Made by a program: the position numbers and the translations under genes | In this document: in pieces, positions 9,785 to 19,000 of the stretch | Numbering within the stretch: position 1 is the first letter of the stretch | How the letters are laid out: every line of letters starts with the position of its first letter | The notes under the pieces: model-generated | The model's input: the letters and a program-made list of their open reading frames with translations, nothing else | Told to the model about the DNA's origin: nothing | Database searches by the model: none | Source: Elgaria multicarinata webbii | Lineage: Eukaryota > Chordata > Lepidosauria > Squamata > Anguidae | NCBI RefSeq assembly: GCF_023053635.1 | Contig: NC_086179.1 | Coordinates: 5,346,001-5,410,000 of the forward strand | Direction of reading: 5' to 3' | Length of the DNA: 64,000 nucleotides

Positions 9785-10329
9785 GAATTTGGCGGTGCAA
9801 AATACTGGTGATTTTTCGCTGATTTCCAGTGACAAACCCAGTTGCACGCGTCTCTCACGTTGCCCACCCCTGCTTTAGACTTTGAATAGGAACGTTCTAG
9901 AAAGGCCGGGTCATGTTGCACTCAAACTCCTCAAAGCTGCAGTTGGCATGAAAGAGCCACCCAAGTTTAACTTCCTCAGTAGGTGGATAAGCCGTGGCTT
10001 TGTGTTCCAAACCCTGTTCAAGTCCTCACTTGAAGCGAATTAAGCCCTTTTTCTTCAGCAGGGAACCTGGACGAACCCGCCCTGCGAGGCTGCCACAGCA
10101 GCCCAGTGCTCAGGCATAGCTAAAGGAAAGGATTTTGAAACATGCAGTGGGTAATTCAACTTGAAGGCTTTGACGCCCACTTAGCAAGAGTTCACAGCCT
10201 CCGTGCATCACCACCGCCTTCGGGGTTTCATGAACCAGGGACAAGAAGAGAGAGAGAGATACAGTCTTTTATCTCAAACATCCCTAAAGGAAATTACACT
10301 CAAGCCGTTCATGTAGCAAATTGCTCATG
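9785..10329. other. Intergenic or 5' LRR-gene DNA, nothing firm
   Basis: I see no repeat family or supported exon. Short open stretches exist on both strands without a convincing motif. Confidence 0.3.
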
Positions 10330-10421
10330 GCTAACAACCGACACAGTTGGATAAATTCCTGGAGCAGAAGGCTATTAGTGGCTACTAGCCCTGATGGCTC
10401 TATGTTACCTTCAGTGACAGA
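10330..10421 (+). mobile_element. CR1-like (subfamily B) fragment
   Basis: GGATAAATTCCTGGAGCAG through CTACTAGCCCTGATGGCTC matches the 18003-18575 element. It is interrupted at its 3' side by the hairpin element at 10422. Confidence 0.65.
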
Positions 10422-10550
10422 GGTCTTAGCTAGACCTAAGGTTTATCCCGGGATCGTCCCTGTTCATGTAAATGACACACAGGGGATCCCGGGAGCAGGC
10501 AGGACGACCCCGAGACGATCCCAGGATAAACCTTAGGTCTAGCTAAGGCC
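10422..10550. mobile_element. 129-bp hairpin MITE (CCTTAGCTAGACCTAAGG ends)
   Basis: The outer 37 bases form inverted repeats starting GGYCTTAGCTAGACCTAAGG. The short centre has GTTCATGTAAATGACACAC. A second copy is in the SLC35B4 3' UTR (49001-49130). I found no clear target duplication, so the superfamily is open. Confidence 0.75.
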
Positions 10551-10846
10551 TTTGTATACCAATTGCCGGAGAACAGAAGCAGGAAGGTCCTGTTGCATTC
10601 ATGTCCTGCTTATGGGCTTCCCTTACGAGCAGGATCAGGGCTGTTCGGCTTGTGATCAGAATCCGGCCCAGCCTCAGACATTTTGCTGCTGAGGTCAAAC
10701 AGCACAGTACCCAAATTATTTTGGCACATGAGACAGGAAAACACCTCTCCCATTCCTGGTAGTAAAACTCAAGCTTAGGGAATAATTTTAATTTGCTTTT
10801 TAATCTTCTTTCTTTTACTGTTTATATCTATGTTCAGGGTTATAGA

Positions 10847-10970
10847 ACCAAGAGGCAGCTGGACAACCACCTGTCAGGGATGCTTTAAGGCAGAGTCCTG
10901 CATTGAGCAGGGGGTTGGACTTGATGGCCTTTTAGGCCCTTTCTAACTCTACTGTTCTATGATTCTATGA
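10847..10970 (+). mobile_element. CR1 LINE 3' end
   Basis: CAAGAGGCAGCTGGACAACC through GTTCTATGATTCTATGAA: only the last about 120 bases. Confidence 0.85.
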
Positions 10971-11050
10971 ATAAATCCATATCAAGCCCTATCACCCCTT
11001 GACACAAGGACATTGATGCTATCTCGTGTACTCACTCCCAACCTGCGAGC

Positions 11051-11272
11051 CTAAAATCGGAAGACGTTTAAGAAAACACCAAATACCGACTTCGGTTCTG
11101 GCTTCCTGAGATCCCACATTGTCACTGAACCACAGTAAGGGACTATAACGGGAGAAATACGAAATGCAGAGGGATGATTGCTCTGCTGCACCACTTCAAA
11201 CAGACCTGGCATGTGCCAGTAGTGCTTTATAAAACCAAGGACCTTTTTGATTCTTGTTGTTTTTAATTCCAT
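11051..11272 (-). other. Candidate coding ORF or exon (unverified)
   Basis: This 73-codon minus-strand frame has a protein-like composition (GLFEVVQQSNHPSAFRISPV, SVTMWDLRKPEPKS) and matches no repeat in the window. A possible phase-0 donor, TCG|GTATTT, follows KPEPKS. It could precede LRR exon C, which has a possible phase-0 acceptor before an internal Met. Both splice sites are weak. It could equally be chance. Confidence 0.2.
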
Positions 11273-11664
11273 AGAAAAAGTAGTTCAAAGGAAGCAATTA
11301 GTTCAGTGGCTTTCTGCCAGTATAGCAGGCCGAAGGGCAGCCCATTTATTAAAGGGAGGCGCACCTCTGACACAAGAAAGGTGAAGAAGGACAAAAGGAA
11401 AGCCGAAGCAGACCTTGGGGTTATTAATGTCCAGGGGAGGGTAGAGATCAATCATTCTGACCTCAAGTTTTGCCGTTTAATAAGCCCTGGGCATGTTGGA
11501 ACACTCCAAAGAGGAACGTTGCCCTTTGTTCTCCTCCAATGGGCTGTGAGACGTTTTAATAACGCAAAGCACAGAAGTTGCCTGACGGGAGCTGCCCAGA
11601 ACTCTCTGTGTGCCATGTTGGCCAACTCAAGCGACTTCAAAAGGGGAAGACCAACAGCAAGGAA
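11273..11664. other. Unassigned DNA
   Basis: Open frames on both strands overlap here (such as 11306-11749 +) without a recognisable domain. I assign nothing. Confidence 0.3.
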
Positions 11665-11835
11665 GTCTCGGGTTCAGTCCACAGCACCTCCAGTTCGAAG
11701 GGTCAGGTGGCAGGGGGTAGCAATGACCCCTTTCTTCTGTCTGCCCTAGAGAGCCGCTGCCAGTCAAAACAGACAAGTCTGGCCTAGACGGACAAATAAA
11801 TTGATGTAGTATAAGGCAGCTTCACAGAATCTATA
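11665..11835 (+). mobile_element. tRNA-derived SINE (type 2), partial
   Basis: A B box-like CGGGTTCAGTCCACAGCACC, CCTAGAGAGCCGCTGCCAGT, then TAAGGCAGCTTCA, in the same order as the other type-2 copies. Confidence 0.65.
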
Positions 11836-12030
11836 AGGAGGTGACTGGCTGCAAGTGCAATTTATGTTGCTCCAGCAGAAACCAACGCAATGTCAATAGC
11901 GCTTATTAGCGCAACAGGGAACCCATTGCATTAGCAAATGTTATTGACATGGCGCAAGCGTGGTTTCCGCTGATGCAATGTAAATAGCGCTGGCGACCGG
12001 ACACCATGGGATTCTTCCCTAGCTGCCCCT
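11836..12030. other. Short imperfect inverted repeat region
   Basis: CAATGTCAATAGCGCTTATT and a partner with CAATGTAAATAGCGCTGG lie within 120 bases. It may be a decayed MITE. Confidence 0.3.
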
Positions 12031-12350
12031 CCATAAGGACATCAGAAGAGCCCTGCTGGGTCAAACCAAGGGTCCATTTAGTCCCACATTCTGTTCACAC
12101 AGTGGCCAACCAGCAGTTGACCCAGAACCCACAAGCAGAACAAGAGTAGAACAGCACCCTCCCGCCCATGTTCCCCAGCTACTGGTGTAGATAGGCTTAC
12201 TGTCTCTGCTTCTGGAGGCAGCACATAGCTATCAGGACTAATAGCCATCAATAGCATTCTTCTCAAGGAATTTATCTAACTCGCTTTTAAAGCCACCGAA
12301 ATTGGTGGCCATCTTGTGGTAGCGAATTCCATTTCGAATGTTTTAATTGG
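12031..12350 (-). mobile_element. CR1-like (subfamily B) 3' portion
   Basis: It is the reverse complement of the 18003-18575 type. ACATCAGAAGAGCCCTGCTG marks its 3' end and GGTGGCCATCTTGTGGTAG its coding part. Confidence 0.8.
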
Positions 12351-12459
12351 TGCATCATCCACCTTCTCCTACGTGAACCTGCCTGGATACCACCACCCCT
12401 GCTTGTAGGTTTCCTGTGGGCAGCTGGTTGGCCCCCGTGTGAACAGAATGCTGAGCAGG

Positions 12460-12512
<53 letters not shown>

Positions 12513-12644
12513 TTTATTTATTCCTTACCCACCTCCCCCTCTGGATTGAGGCGGGGAAAAACATAAAATACAAAAATGTTATAAAATACATAAAACTGAT
12601 TAAAACATATAAAACTAGTACATTATTAAAATAACAGCCAGACT
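12460..12644 (-). mobile_element. L2-type 3' tail with (AAT)n
   Basis: (AAT)n runs about 50 bases. It precedes ACCCACCTCCCCCTCTGGAT and an A-rich 3' UTR, matching the tail of the 22300 copy. Confidence 0.75.
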
Positions 12645-13275
12645 TAGAATCATAGAATAGCAGAGTTGGAAGGGGCCTACAAGGCCATCGAGTCCAACCC
12701 CCTGCTCAATGCAGGAATCCACCCTAAAGCATCCCTGACAGATGGTTGTCCAGCTGCATCTTGAAGGCCTCTAGTGTGGGAGAGGCCACCACCTCCCTAG
12801 GTCACTGGTTCCATTGTCATACTGCTCTAACAGTCAGGAAGTTTTTCCTGATGTCCAGCCGGAATCTGGCTTCCTTTAACTTGAGCCCGTTATTCCGTGT
12901 CCTGCACTCTGGGAGGATCGAGAAGAGATCCTGGCCCTCCTCTGGGTGACAACCTTTTAAGTATTTGAAGAGTGCTCTCATGTCTCCCCTCCATCTTCTC
13001 CTCTCCAGGCTAAATAGTTCTTTCAGTCTCTCCTCATAGGGCTTTGTTCCCAGACCCCTGATCATCCTGGTTGCCCTCCTCTGAACACGCTCCAGCTTGT
13101 CTGCGTCCTTCTTGAATTGTGGAGCCCAGAACTGGACACAATACTCTAGATGAGGCCTAACCATACATGATTCCACGTGATTTGGAAGCTATACTTCTAT
13201 TAATGCAGCCCTAAATAGCATTTGCCTTTCTTGCAGCCATATCGCACTGTTGGCTCATATTAAGCTTCAGATCTA
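12645..13275 (-). mobile_element. CR1 LINE 3' portion
   Basis: The reverse-strand frame at 12817-13176 has [20 protein letters not shown] and the [12 protein letters not shown] block. The terminal CATAGAATAGCAGAGTTGGA end is at 12645. Confidence 0.92.
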
Positions 13276-13319
13276 GCAGGGCTCTTCTTATGTTCATATG
13301 CTCTTATGAATATCTATTC

Positions 13320-13520
13320 CACTGCTATTTTGAATGCTGCTTTTTAAGCTTGTTAGGTTTTTTTATACTGGTTTTAATATTTAAGGCTTTTAACATTACA
13401 TGATTACGTTTAATGTACCATATATTAAATGTATGTGATGTATATTTAATGCATTCATATATTTTTGGGTAATCTGCTCTAGGTACTTATTGGTAGGAGA
13501 ACAGGATATAAATATTACAG
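13320..13520 (+). mobile_element. Old L2-like 3' UTR
   Basis: A T-rich sequence ends in GGAGAACAGGATATAAATAT, as in the LINE tails. It is strongly diverged. Confidence 0.35.
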
Positions 13521-13547
13521 CATGTGGGTGATAGGTGAAACCAGGGG

Positions 13548-14040
13548 GCTGTCTACACGTTTTAAATCCCTGCGGTTATACGACGTAGCGGCCACCTCGC
13601 AGCCACCACGGCTGCGCAAAGCTGCGTATTAAAAAAAGTTGGGTGATTGCCCCGATTTTGTATGCTGAAGGTGACCACGGTCCTTCCGCTGGCTGACCTT
13701 GTTCTGGCGTCAAGTCAGAGGCGTTCCTGAATGGATGGCAACCCCTGATTGGTTGTCGGAAGCCTGTGCAGAGGGTAGGAGGCGGGCCTAGCAAGCCGAA
13801 TGGCCCCCAGAAAGCCCACGCTGCCTTCTGCGTTGGAATTACCACGGGGTTTTCCCGAAAGCGGCGGCAACCCAGCGCCATGAAGGCAGCCTTGAGGGGT
13901 GCTTCTAGACAGAGGGCTCCTAGCACTACCAATGAGAAGCCGCCGTGCAGCAATTCTGCCTTTTTCTCTCTTTTCTTAATGGAATTTCTGCGGTGAGGAG
14001 AAAGACAGAAGTAGTGGAGAAACATGGGTTACAAGTGGAA
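13548..14040. other. CpG-rich block, possibly a decayed DNA element
   Basis: It begins GGGGGCTGTCTACACG, which resembles a transposon end, and is CG-rich. No matching right end is visible. A minus-strand frame at 13576-14025 is open but shows no domain. Confidence 0.3.
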
Positions 14041-14349
14041 GATGCCATGGGCTGGCTTCCCCACAAAATTCCACGAATGAGGCAGGGATTAACAACACAA
14101 CTTTACTCAAAACCATCTTGTCTCCTTGTTTACCTTCATTTTTTTAAAAAAAAAACCACCCTCAAGAGGAGTCCTGTGTGACTTAAAATAGGGTGACCCT
14201 ATGAAAAAGAGGACAGGGCTCCTGTATCTTTAACAGTTGTATTGAAAAGGGAATTTCAGCAGCTGTCATTTGTATATATGGGGAACCTGGTGAAATTTCC
14301 TCTTTCTCACAACCGTTAAAGCTGCAGGAGCCCTGCCCTCTTTTAAATC

Positions 14350-14590
14350 TGGTCACTTTATTTATTTCTTTATTTATTACATTTTTATACCACCCAATAG
14401 CTCTCTGGGCGGTTCACAAAAATTAAAACCATAATAAAACAACCAACAGGTTAAAAGCACAAATACAAAAAATACAGTATAAAAAGCACAACCAGGATAA
14501 AACCACGCAGCAAAATTGATATAAGATTAAAATACAAAGTTAGAACAGTAAAATTTAAATTTAAGTTAAAATTAAGTGTTAATTTTAGTA
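14350..14590 (-). mobile_element. L2 3' tail nested in hAT
   Basis: TTTTTATACCACCCAATAGC, CTCTCTGGGCGGTTCAC and the A-rich UTR with AAAAAGCACAACCAGGATAA match the 20337 and 27173 copies. Confidence 0.8.
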
Positions 14591-14655
14591 TAGCTCTAGT
14601 ATCGCTCTTGCAGCTTTAACTGCTGTGATTAAGAGGGAATTTCACCAGGTTCTCC

Positions 14656-14745
14656 ATATATTATTATTATTATTTATTTATTTATATAGCACCAACAATG
14701 TACTTGGTGCTGTACAAAATATACAAATAAAACCGATACCCTGAT
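14656..14745 (-). mobile_element. L2-type (ATT)n tail nested in hAT
   Basis: ATTATTATTATTTATTTATT, then AGCACCAACAATGTACTTGG, the tail type of 50878-51575. Confidence 0.75.
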
Positions 14746-15015
14746 ACCTGCTGAAATTCCCTTTTCTATGCAAACGTTAAAGATACAGGAGCCCTGTCCT
14801 GTCCTCCTTTGCGTAGGGTCACCCTACTTAAAAGTCTTGATGCCTTCTTTTTTCCTCTCTGTTGCTACTTGGGAGTAAGTCACACTGAAGTCATTGGGGC
14901 TTACTCCTGAGTAAGGCTGCACACCTGTAATTATGTATGCGGTGAAATGAAGGAGTAAAATCCCAGAGTTTGCAACTTTGCTCACGAACAACAAAATAAA
15001 AGCAGAGATGAAAAG

Positions 15016-15059
<44 letters not shown>

Positions 15060-15214
15060 TCTTATTATTATTATTTATATAGCACCATCAGTGTACATGG
15101 TGCTGTACAGAGTAAAACAATAAAATAGCAAAACCCTGCCGCACATTCTAATAAAATCATAATAAAACAATAAGGGGAAGAGAATGCACCAAACAGGCAC
15201 AGTGTTGTTGCTGC

Positions 15215-15215
<1 letters not shown>
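15016..15215 (-). mobile_element. L2-type 3' tail with (ATT)n
   Basis: (ATT)n at 15019-15075, then AGCACCATCAGTGTACATGG and an A-rich UTR through GAATGCACCAAACAGGCACA. Confidence 0.8.

Positions 15216-15301
<86 letters not shown>
15216..15301. repeat. (ATT)n microsatellite, about 28 units
   Basis: An uninterrupted ATT run of about 86 bases, some 390 bases upstream of the SLC35B4 ATG. It produces artefactual poly-Leu and poly-Asn frames. Confidence 0.95.
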
Positions 15302-15390
15302 CTGTACCTGCTGCAGTCAAAGCTTCTTCCATGGGCGAGGACTTAGCAACCCTAGTTTGTTACTTCCAGCAACCAGACCAAAGCGCCAGA

Positions 15391-15407
15391 ACTACAACTC
15401 CCAGAAG
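15391..15407 (+). promoter_or_regulatory. ZNF143-like motif
   Basis: ACTACAACTCCCAGAAG closely matches the known ZNF143 (SBS) consensus ACTACAANTCCCAGCATGC. It lies about 280 bases before the ATG. Confidence 0.6.
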
Positions 15408-15480
15408 CCCGCTCGCGGGGAGACCATTGCACAACGAGAGGCGGACACGTGTACCGGGCAGCGGGGGCGGCGCGGAGCTT

Positions 15481-15497
15481 TGTGGGAGTCGTAGTCC
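15481..15497 (-). promoter_or_regulatory. Second ZNF143-like motif, inverted
   Basis: The minus strand reads GGACTACGACTCCCACA, a weaker match to the same consensus, facing the motif at 15391. Confidence 0.45.
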
Positions 15498-15686
15498 GTG
15501 ACGTGCCCGAGAGCCATAAGGTGGCACGGGAGAAAGGAGGCCGAAAAACTACAGCCGCGGGCGGGTGGGAGGTGGGACCGAAGGAGGAAGCGGAGGCGCG
15601 GCGCCAGCTCCCTGTGCCGGCTTTGCACGGGGCTGAGAGCTTGGAGGCGCCCGGCAGTGAACACGCGGGTTCCCTGGGTCGGCAGG

Positions 15687-15763
15687 ATGCATCCAGCGTT
15701 GGCTGTGGGGCTGGTGTTCGGCGGGTGCTGCAGCAACGTGGTTTTCCTGGAGCTCCTGGTCAG
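15687..15763 (+). CDS. SLC35B4: SLC35B4 coding exon 1
   Basis: Residues 1-25 plus AG. It holds the start codon and most of the first membrane span ([20 protein letters not shown]). Donor CAG|GTGGGT, phase 2. Confidence 0.95.
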
Positions 15764-16015
15764 GTGGGTGTTTGGGGGGGGGGGCAGGAGTAAGGGTCTG
15801 TGCCCAGATCTGCCCATGCCGAGGGGGGGCAGACAGACCGACCACTGAGCCTGCAGGGAATGTAGATGCACACCTGGGCAGGTGAGGGTGCCCAGGTGTG
15901 CCATAAGAAGGAAGGGAGCAGGTAGGTATGAGTTGGACTGGGGAGGGGCCTGAGCACATTCTGCCCATGCAGCAGGTCCAAAGTCCAGACCTCGTCATCT
16001 CTAGGTAAAATTATC

Positions 16016-16057
<42 letters not shown>

Positions 16058-19000
16058 ACCGCCTAGAGAGCTTCGGCTATAGGGTAGGGTGACCCTATGA
16101 AAAGGAGGACAGGGCTCCTGTATCTTTAACAGTTGTATTGAAAAGGAAATTTTAGCAGGTGTCATTTGTATATAGGGAGAACCTGGTGAAATTTCCTCTT
16201 CATCACAACAGCTAAAGCTGCAGGTGCCCTGCCCTCTTTTAAATCTGGTCACAGTATAGCTGCAGTATAGCTTCTGCAGCTTTAACTGTTATGATGAAGA
16301 GGAAATTTCACCAGGTGAGACATGCTTACAAATGACACCTGCTGAAATTCCCTTTTCTATGCAACTGTTAAAGATACAGGAGCCCTGTCCTCCTTTTCGT
16401 TTCTAGGCCACCCTATATAGGGTGGCCTAGAAACGAAATAAGCCCATGGAGCTTGTGAACCGCCCAGGGAGCTTTGACTCTTGGGCGGTATAAAAATGCA
16501 AGAAATAATAATAATAAATTACTGTATTTCTTCGGTCGTAAGAAACCATCGATTGTAAGACGCACACTAATTTCAGTACCACCAACAGGAAAAAAAAACC
16601 TAAGACACACCCGCGATTCTAAGACGCACCCCGTTTTTAGAGATGTTTATAATAGGGATGTGCTCCGCTTCTAATCGGACCGGTGAATTAGAAGCGGAGT
16701 GGGGTGCTTCGCCTCCCCTAAAAGCGGAGGTGAAGAGGATTGGGGGGCCGGCGGAGCGTTGCGAAGAGGATCGAGGTGAAGGCAGATCCTTCGTCTCGAT
16801 CCAGAGCTCCGCAAGAAAGGTAAGTGGGGTTTACCGGGCCCTGCTGCTGTCGCAGGGCCTGGTAAACCCCCCCTCCTCTCCCTTACCTGCATCCGTCTGC
16901 GGTCCCTCGGCTTCTTCAATTGAGCCCGCGGCTGAACCAGGAAGTTTAGGCCGCACTTGCGGCCCAGACTTCCTGATTGAGCCACGGGCTCAATTGAAGA
17001 AGCCGAGGGACCGCGGACGGACGCAGGTAAGGCCCCCCTCCCCCTTGGTCCCTTACCGGGCTCTGCCGCCGTCGCCGCACGGCCTAGACTTCCTGGTTGA
17101 GCCACGGGCTCAATTGAAGAAGCCGAGGGACTGCGGACGGACGCAGGTAAGGCCCCCCTCCCCCTTGGTCCCTTACCGGGCTCTGCCGCCGTCGCCGCAC
17201 GGCCTAGACTTCCTGGTTGAGCCATGGGCTCAATTGAAGAAGCCGAGGGGCCGCGTACGGACGCAGGTAAGGGAGAGGAGGGAGGGGGGCCTTACCTGGC
17301 GCCACTCCCCTCCACTGCGGAGCTCCAATTCGGAGCCAGAGCTCCGCGGCGAAGAGAAGCGGACTATGAGCGGAGCGGGCCAATCCGAAATGTTCGGATC
17401 GGCCCGCGGGGCGGAGCGGGGGGCCCGTGCACACCCCTAGTTTATATGGGGAAAAAAGTGTGTCTTAGAATCGAAGAGGGTAGAAGAATAACTGCATTTC
17501 TATGCTGTCCCATAGCTGAAGCTTTGAACCTGAGAACGTGGGGAGACGCCACCGGTCAGGGTACATCAGAGCCCTGCTGGATGAGAACAAGATCCGTCTA
17601 GTCCAGGACGCTGTTCACAAAGTGGCCCACCGGATAAGCTGATGGGGTCTGAGCTAGTGGTGACTGAACAAGAAAGAGATCTTGGGGTTGTGATGGACGG
17701 CTCCATGGAACCAGTGACCTAGGGAGGTGGTGGGCTCTCCCACGCTAGAGGCCTTCAAGAGGCAGCTGGACAACCAACTGTCAGGGATGCTTTAGGATGG
17801 ATTCCTGCATTGAGCAGGGGGTTGGACTCGATGGCCTTGTGGGCCGCTTCCAACTCTGCTATTCTATGATTCTATGAAAATGTCAACCCAGTGTGCAGCT
17901 GTTGTAAAGAAGACACACTCCATGTTATGAGGAATTGAGAAAAAAACCTGCCACACTCAGAATATTGTTCTGTTCATCTCCCGCCCCAAAAAAGGTATTG
18001 TAGAATTGTAAAAAGTGTAGAAAAGGGCAACTAAAATGATCAACGGGCTGGAGCGTCTCCCCTATAAGGGACGGTTACAACATCTGAGATTGTTTAGCTT
18101 AGAAGAAAAGCAAGTAAGGGGAGACATGAAAGAAGTGTACACGATTATGCATGGTGCGGAGAAGGTGGACAGGGAGATACTTTTCTCCATCTCTCATAAT
18201 ACTAGAACCTGATTCATTCCATGAAGCTGATTGGTGGGAGGTTCAGGGCAGAGAAAAGGAAGACCTTCTTCACACGGTTAAACTATGGAACTCACTACCA
18301 CAAGATGTACTGATGGCCGCCAACTTGGATGGCTTTAAAAGCGGTTAGATAAATTCCTGGAGGAGAAGGCTATCAATGGCTGCTAGTCCGGATGGCTGTG
18401 TGTGCTACAGTAGCAGAGGTACGATGCCAATGTACACCATTTGCAGGGGAACATGGTTGACAGGCTGCTGTTGCACTCGTGGGTTCTTGGTCAACAGCTG
18501 TTTGGCCACTATGTGAACAGGATGCTGGACTAGATGGACCCTTGGTCTGATCCAGCAGGGCTCCTCTTATGTTCCTCAGTAGCATATGACAGGGTATAAA
18601 TAATTCTAAATACCTTTATTAGACCAACCCAAAGATCACAAATATGTGCAAGCTTTTGAGATTTCCAGATTTCTTCATCAGGCAAGATTTTCATAGAATA
18701 AGTAGAGTTGGAAGGGGCCTATAAAGCCATCAAGTCCAAACCCCTGCTCAATGCAACAGAACTACAACAAAAGATGTTTATTAAATTGGCTTAGTAAAGG
18801 TATTATGCTAATAAGGATTTTGGATATTTTTTTCTTATGGCCATGACAACTGCCTTTACTTTTTAAACAAATAGTGTGTTGGGTTGTGTACTAACAAGGA
18901 GACTGGAGGGGAGCAGATCATTTCTCCCTTGAGTGAGTTAACCAGTATCCTAAAATTACAGAGAACAGGGCAAGGATGGGCAGAAGGTGAACCACTGAAC

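Larger units (their letters stand above)
14189..14826. mobile_element. Non-autonomous hAT element carrying two nested LINE tails
   Basis: TAGGGTGACC and GGTCACCCTA ends with CTTAAAA repeats at 14182-14188 and 14827-14833. Same family as 2669-3543. It is interrupted by an L2 tail (about 14350-14590) and by a second, different L2-type tail (about 14656-14745). Confidence 0.85.
15385..15686 (+). promoter_or_regulatory. SLC35B4 CpG-rich, TATA-less promoter and 5' UTR
   Basis: The DNA is rich in CG dinucleotides and GC boxes (GGGGGCGGCG, GCGGGCGGG) with no TATA box. Two motifs resemble the ZNF143 consensus in opposite orientations: ACTACAACTCCCAGAAG at 15391-15407 (+) and, on the minus strand, GGACTACGACTCCCACA at 15481-15497. 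The transcription start probably lies between or just after them. The layout would allow divergent transcription, but I saw no exon of a divergent transcript starting here. Confidence 0.6.

Noticed and set aside
11306-11749. 147-codon + frame
   Set aside because: No motif, and its end overlaps a SINE.
15075-15501. Poly-Asn and poly-Leu proteins
   Set aside because: They are translations of the (ATT)n microsatellite.
15498-15686. N-terminal extension of SLC35B4
   Set aside because: The upstream frame is open but has no ATG. The conserved protein begins at ATG 15687 with M(H/R)PALAVGLVF.
16643-17440. 265-codon + frame and 184-codon - frame
   Set aside because: Both are by-products of 120-bp tandem units inside a hAT element with defined ends and target duplications.
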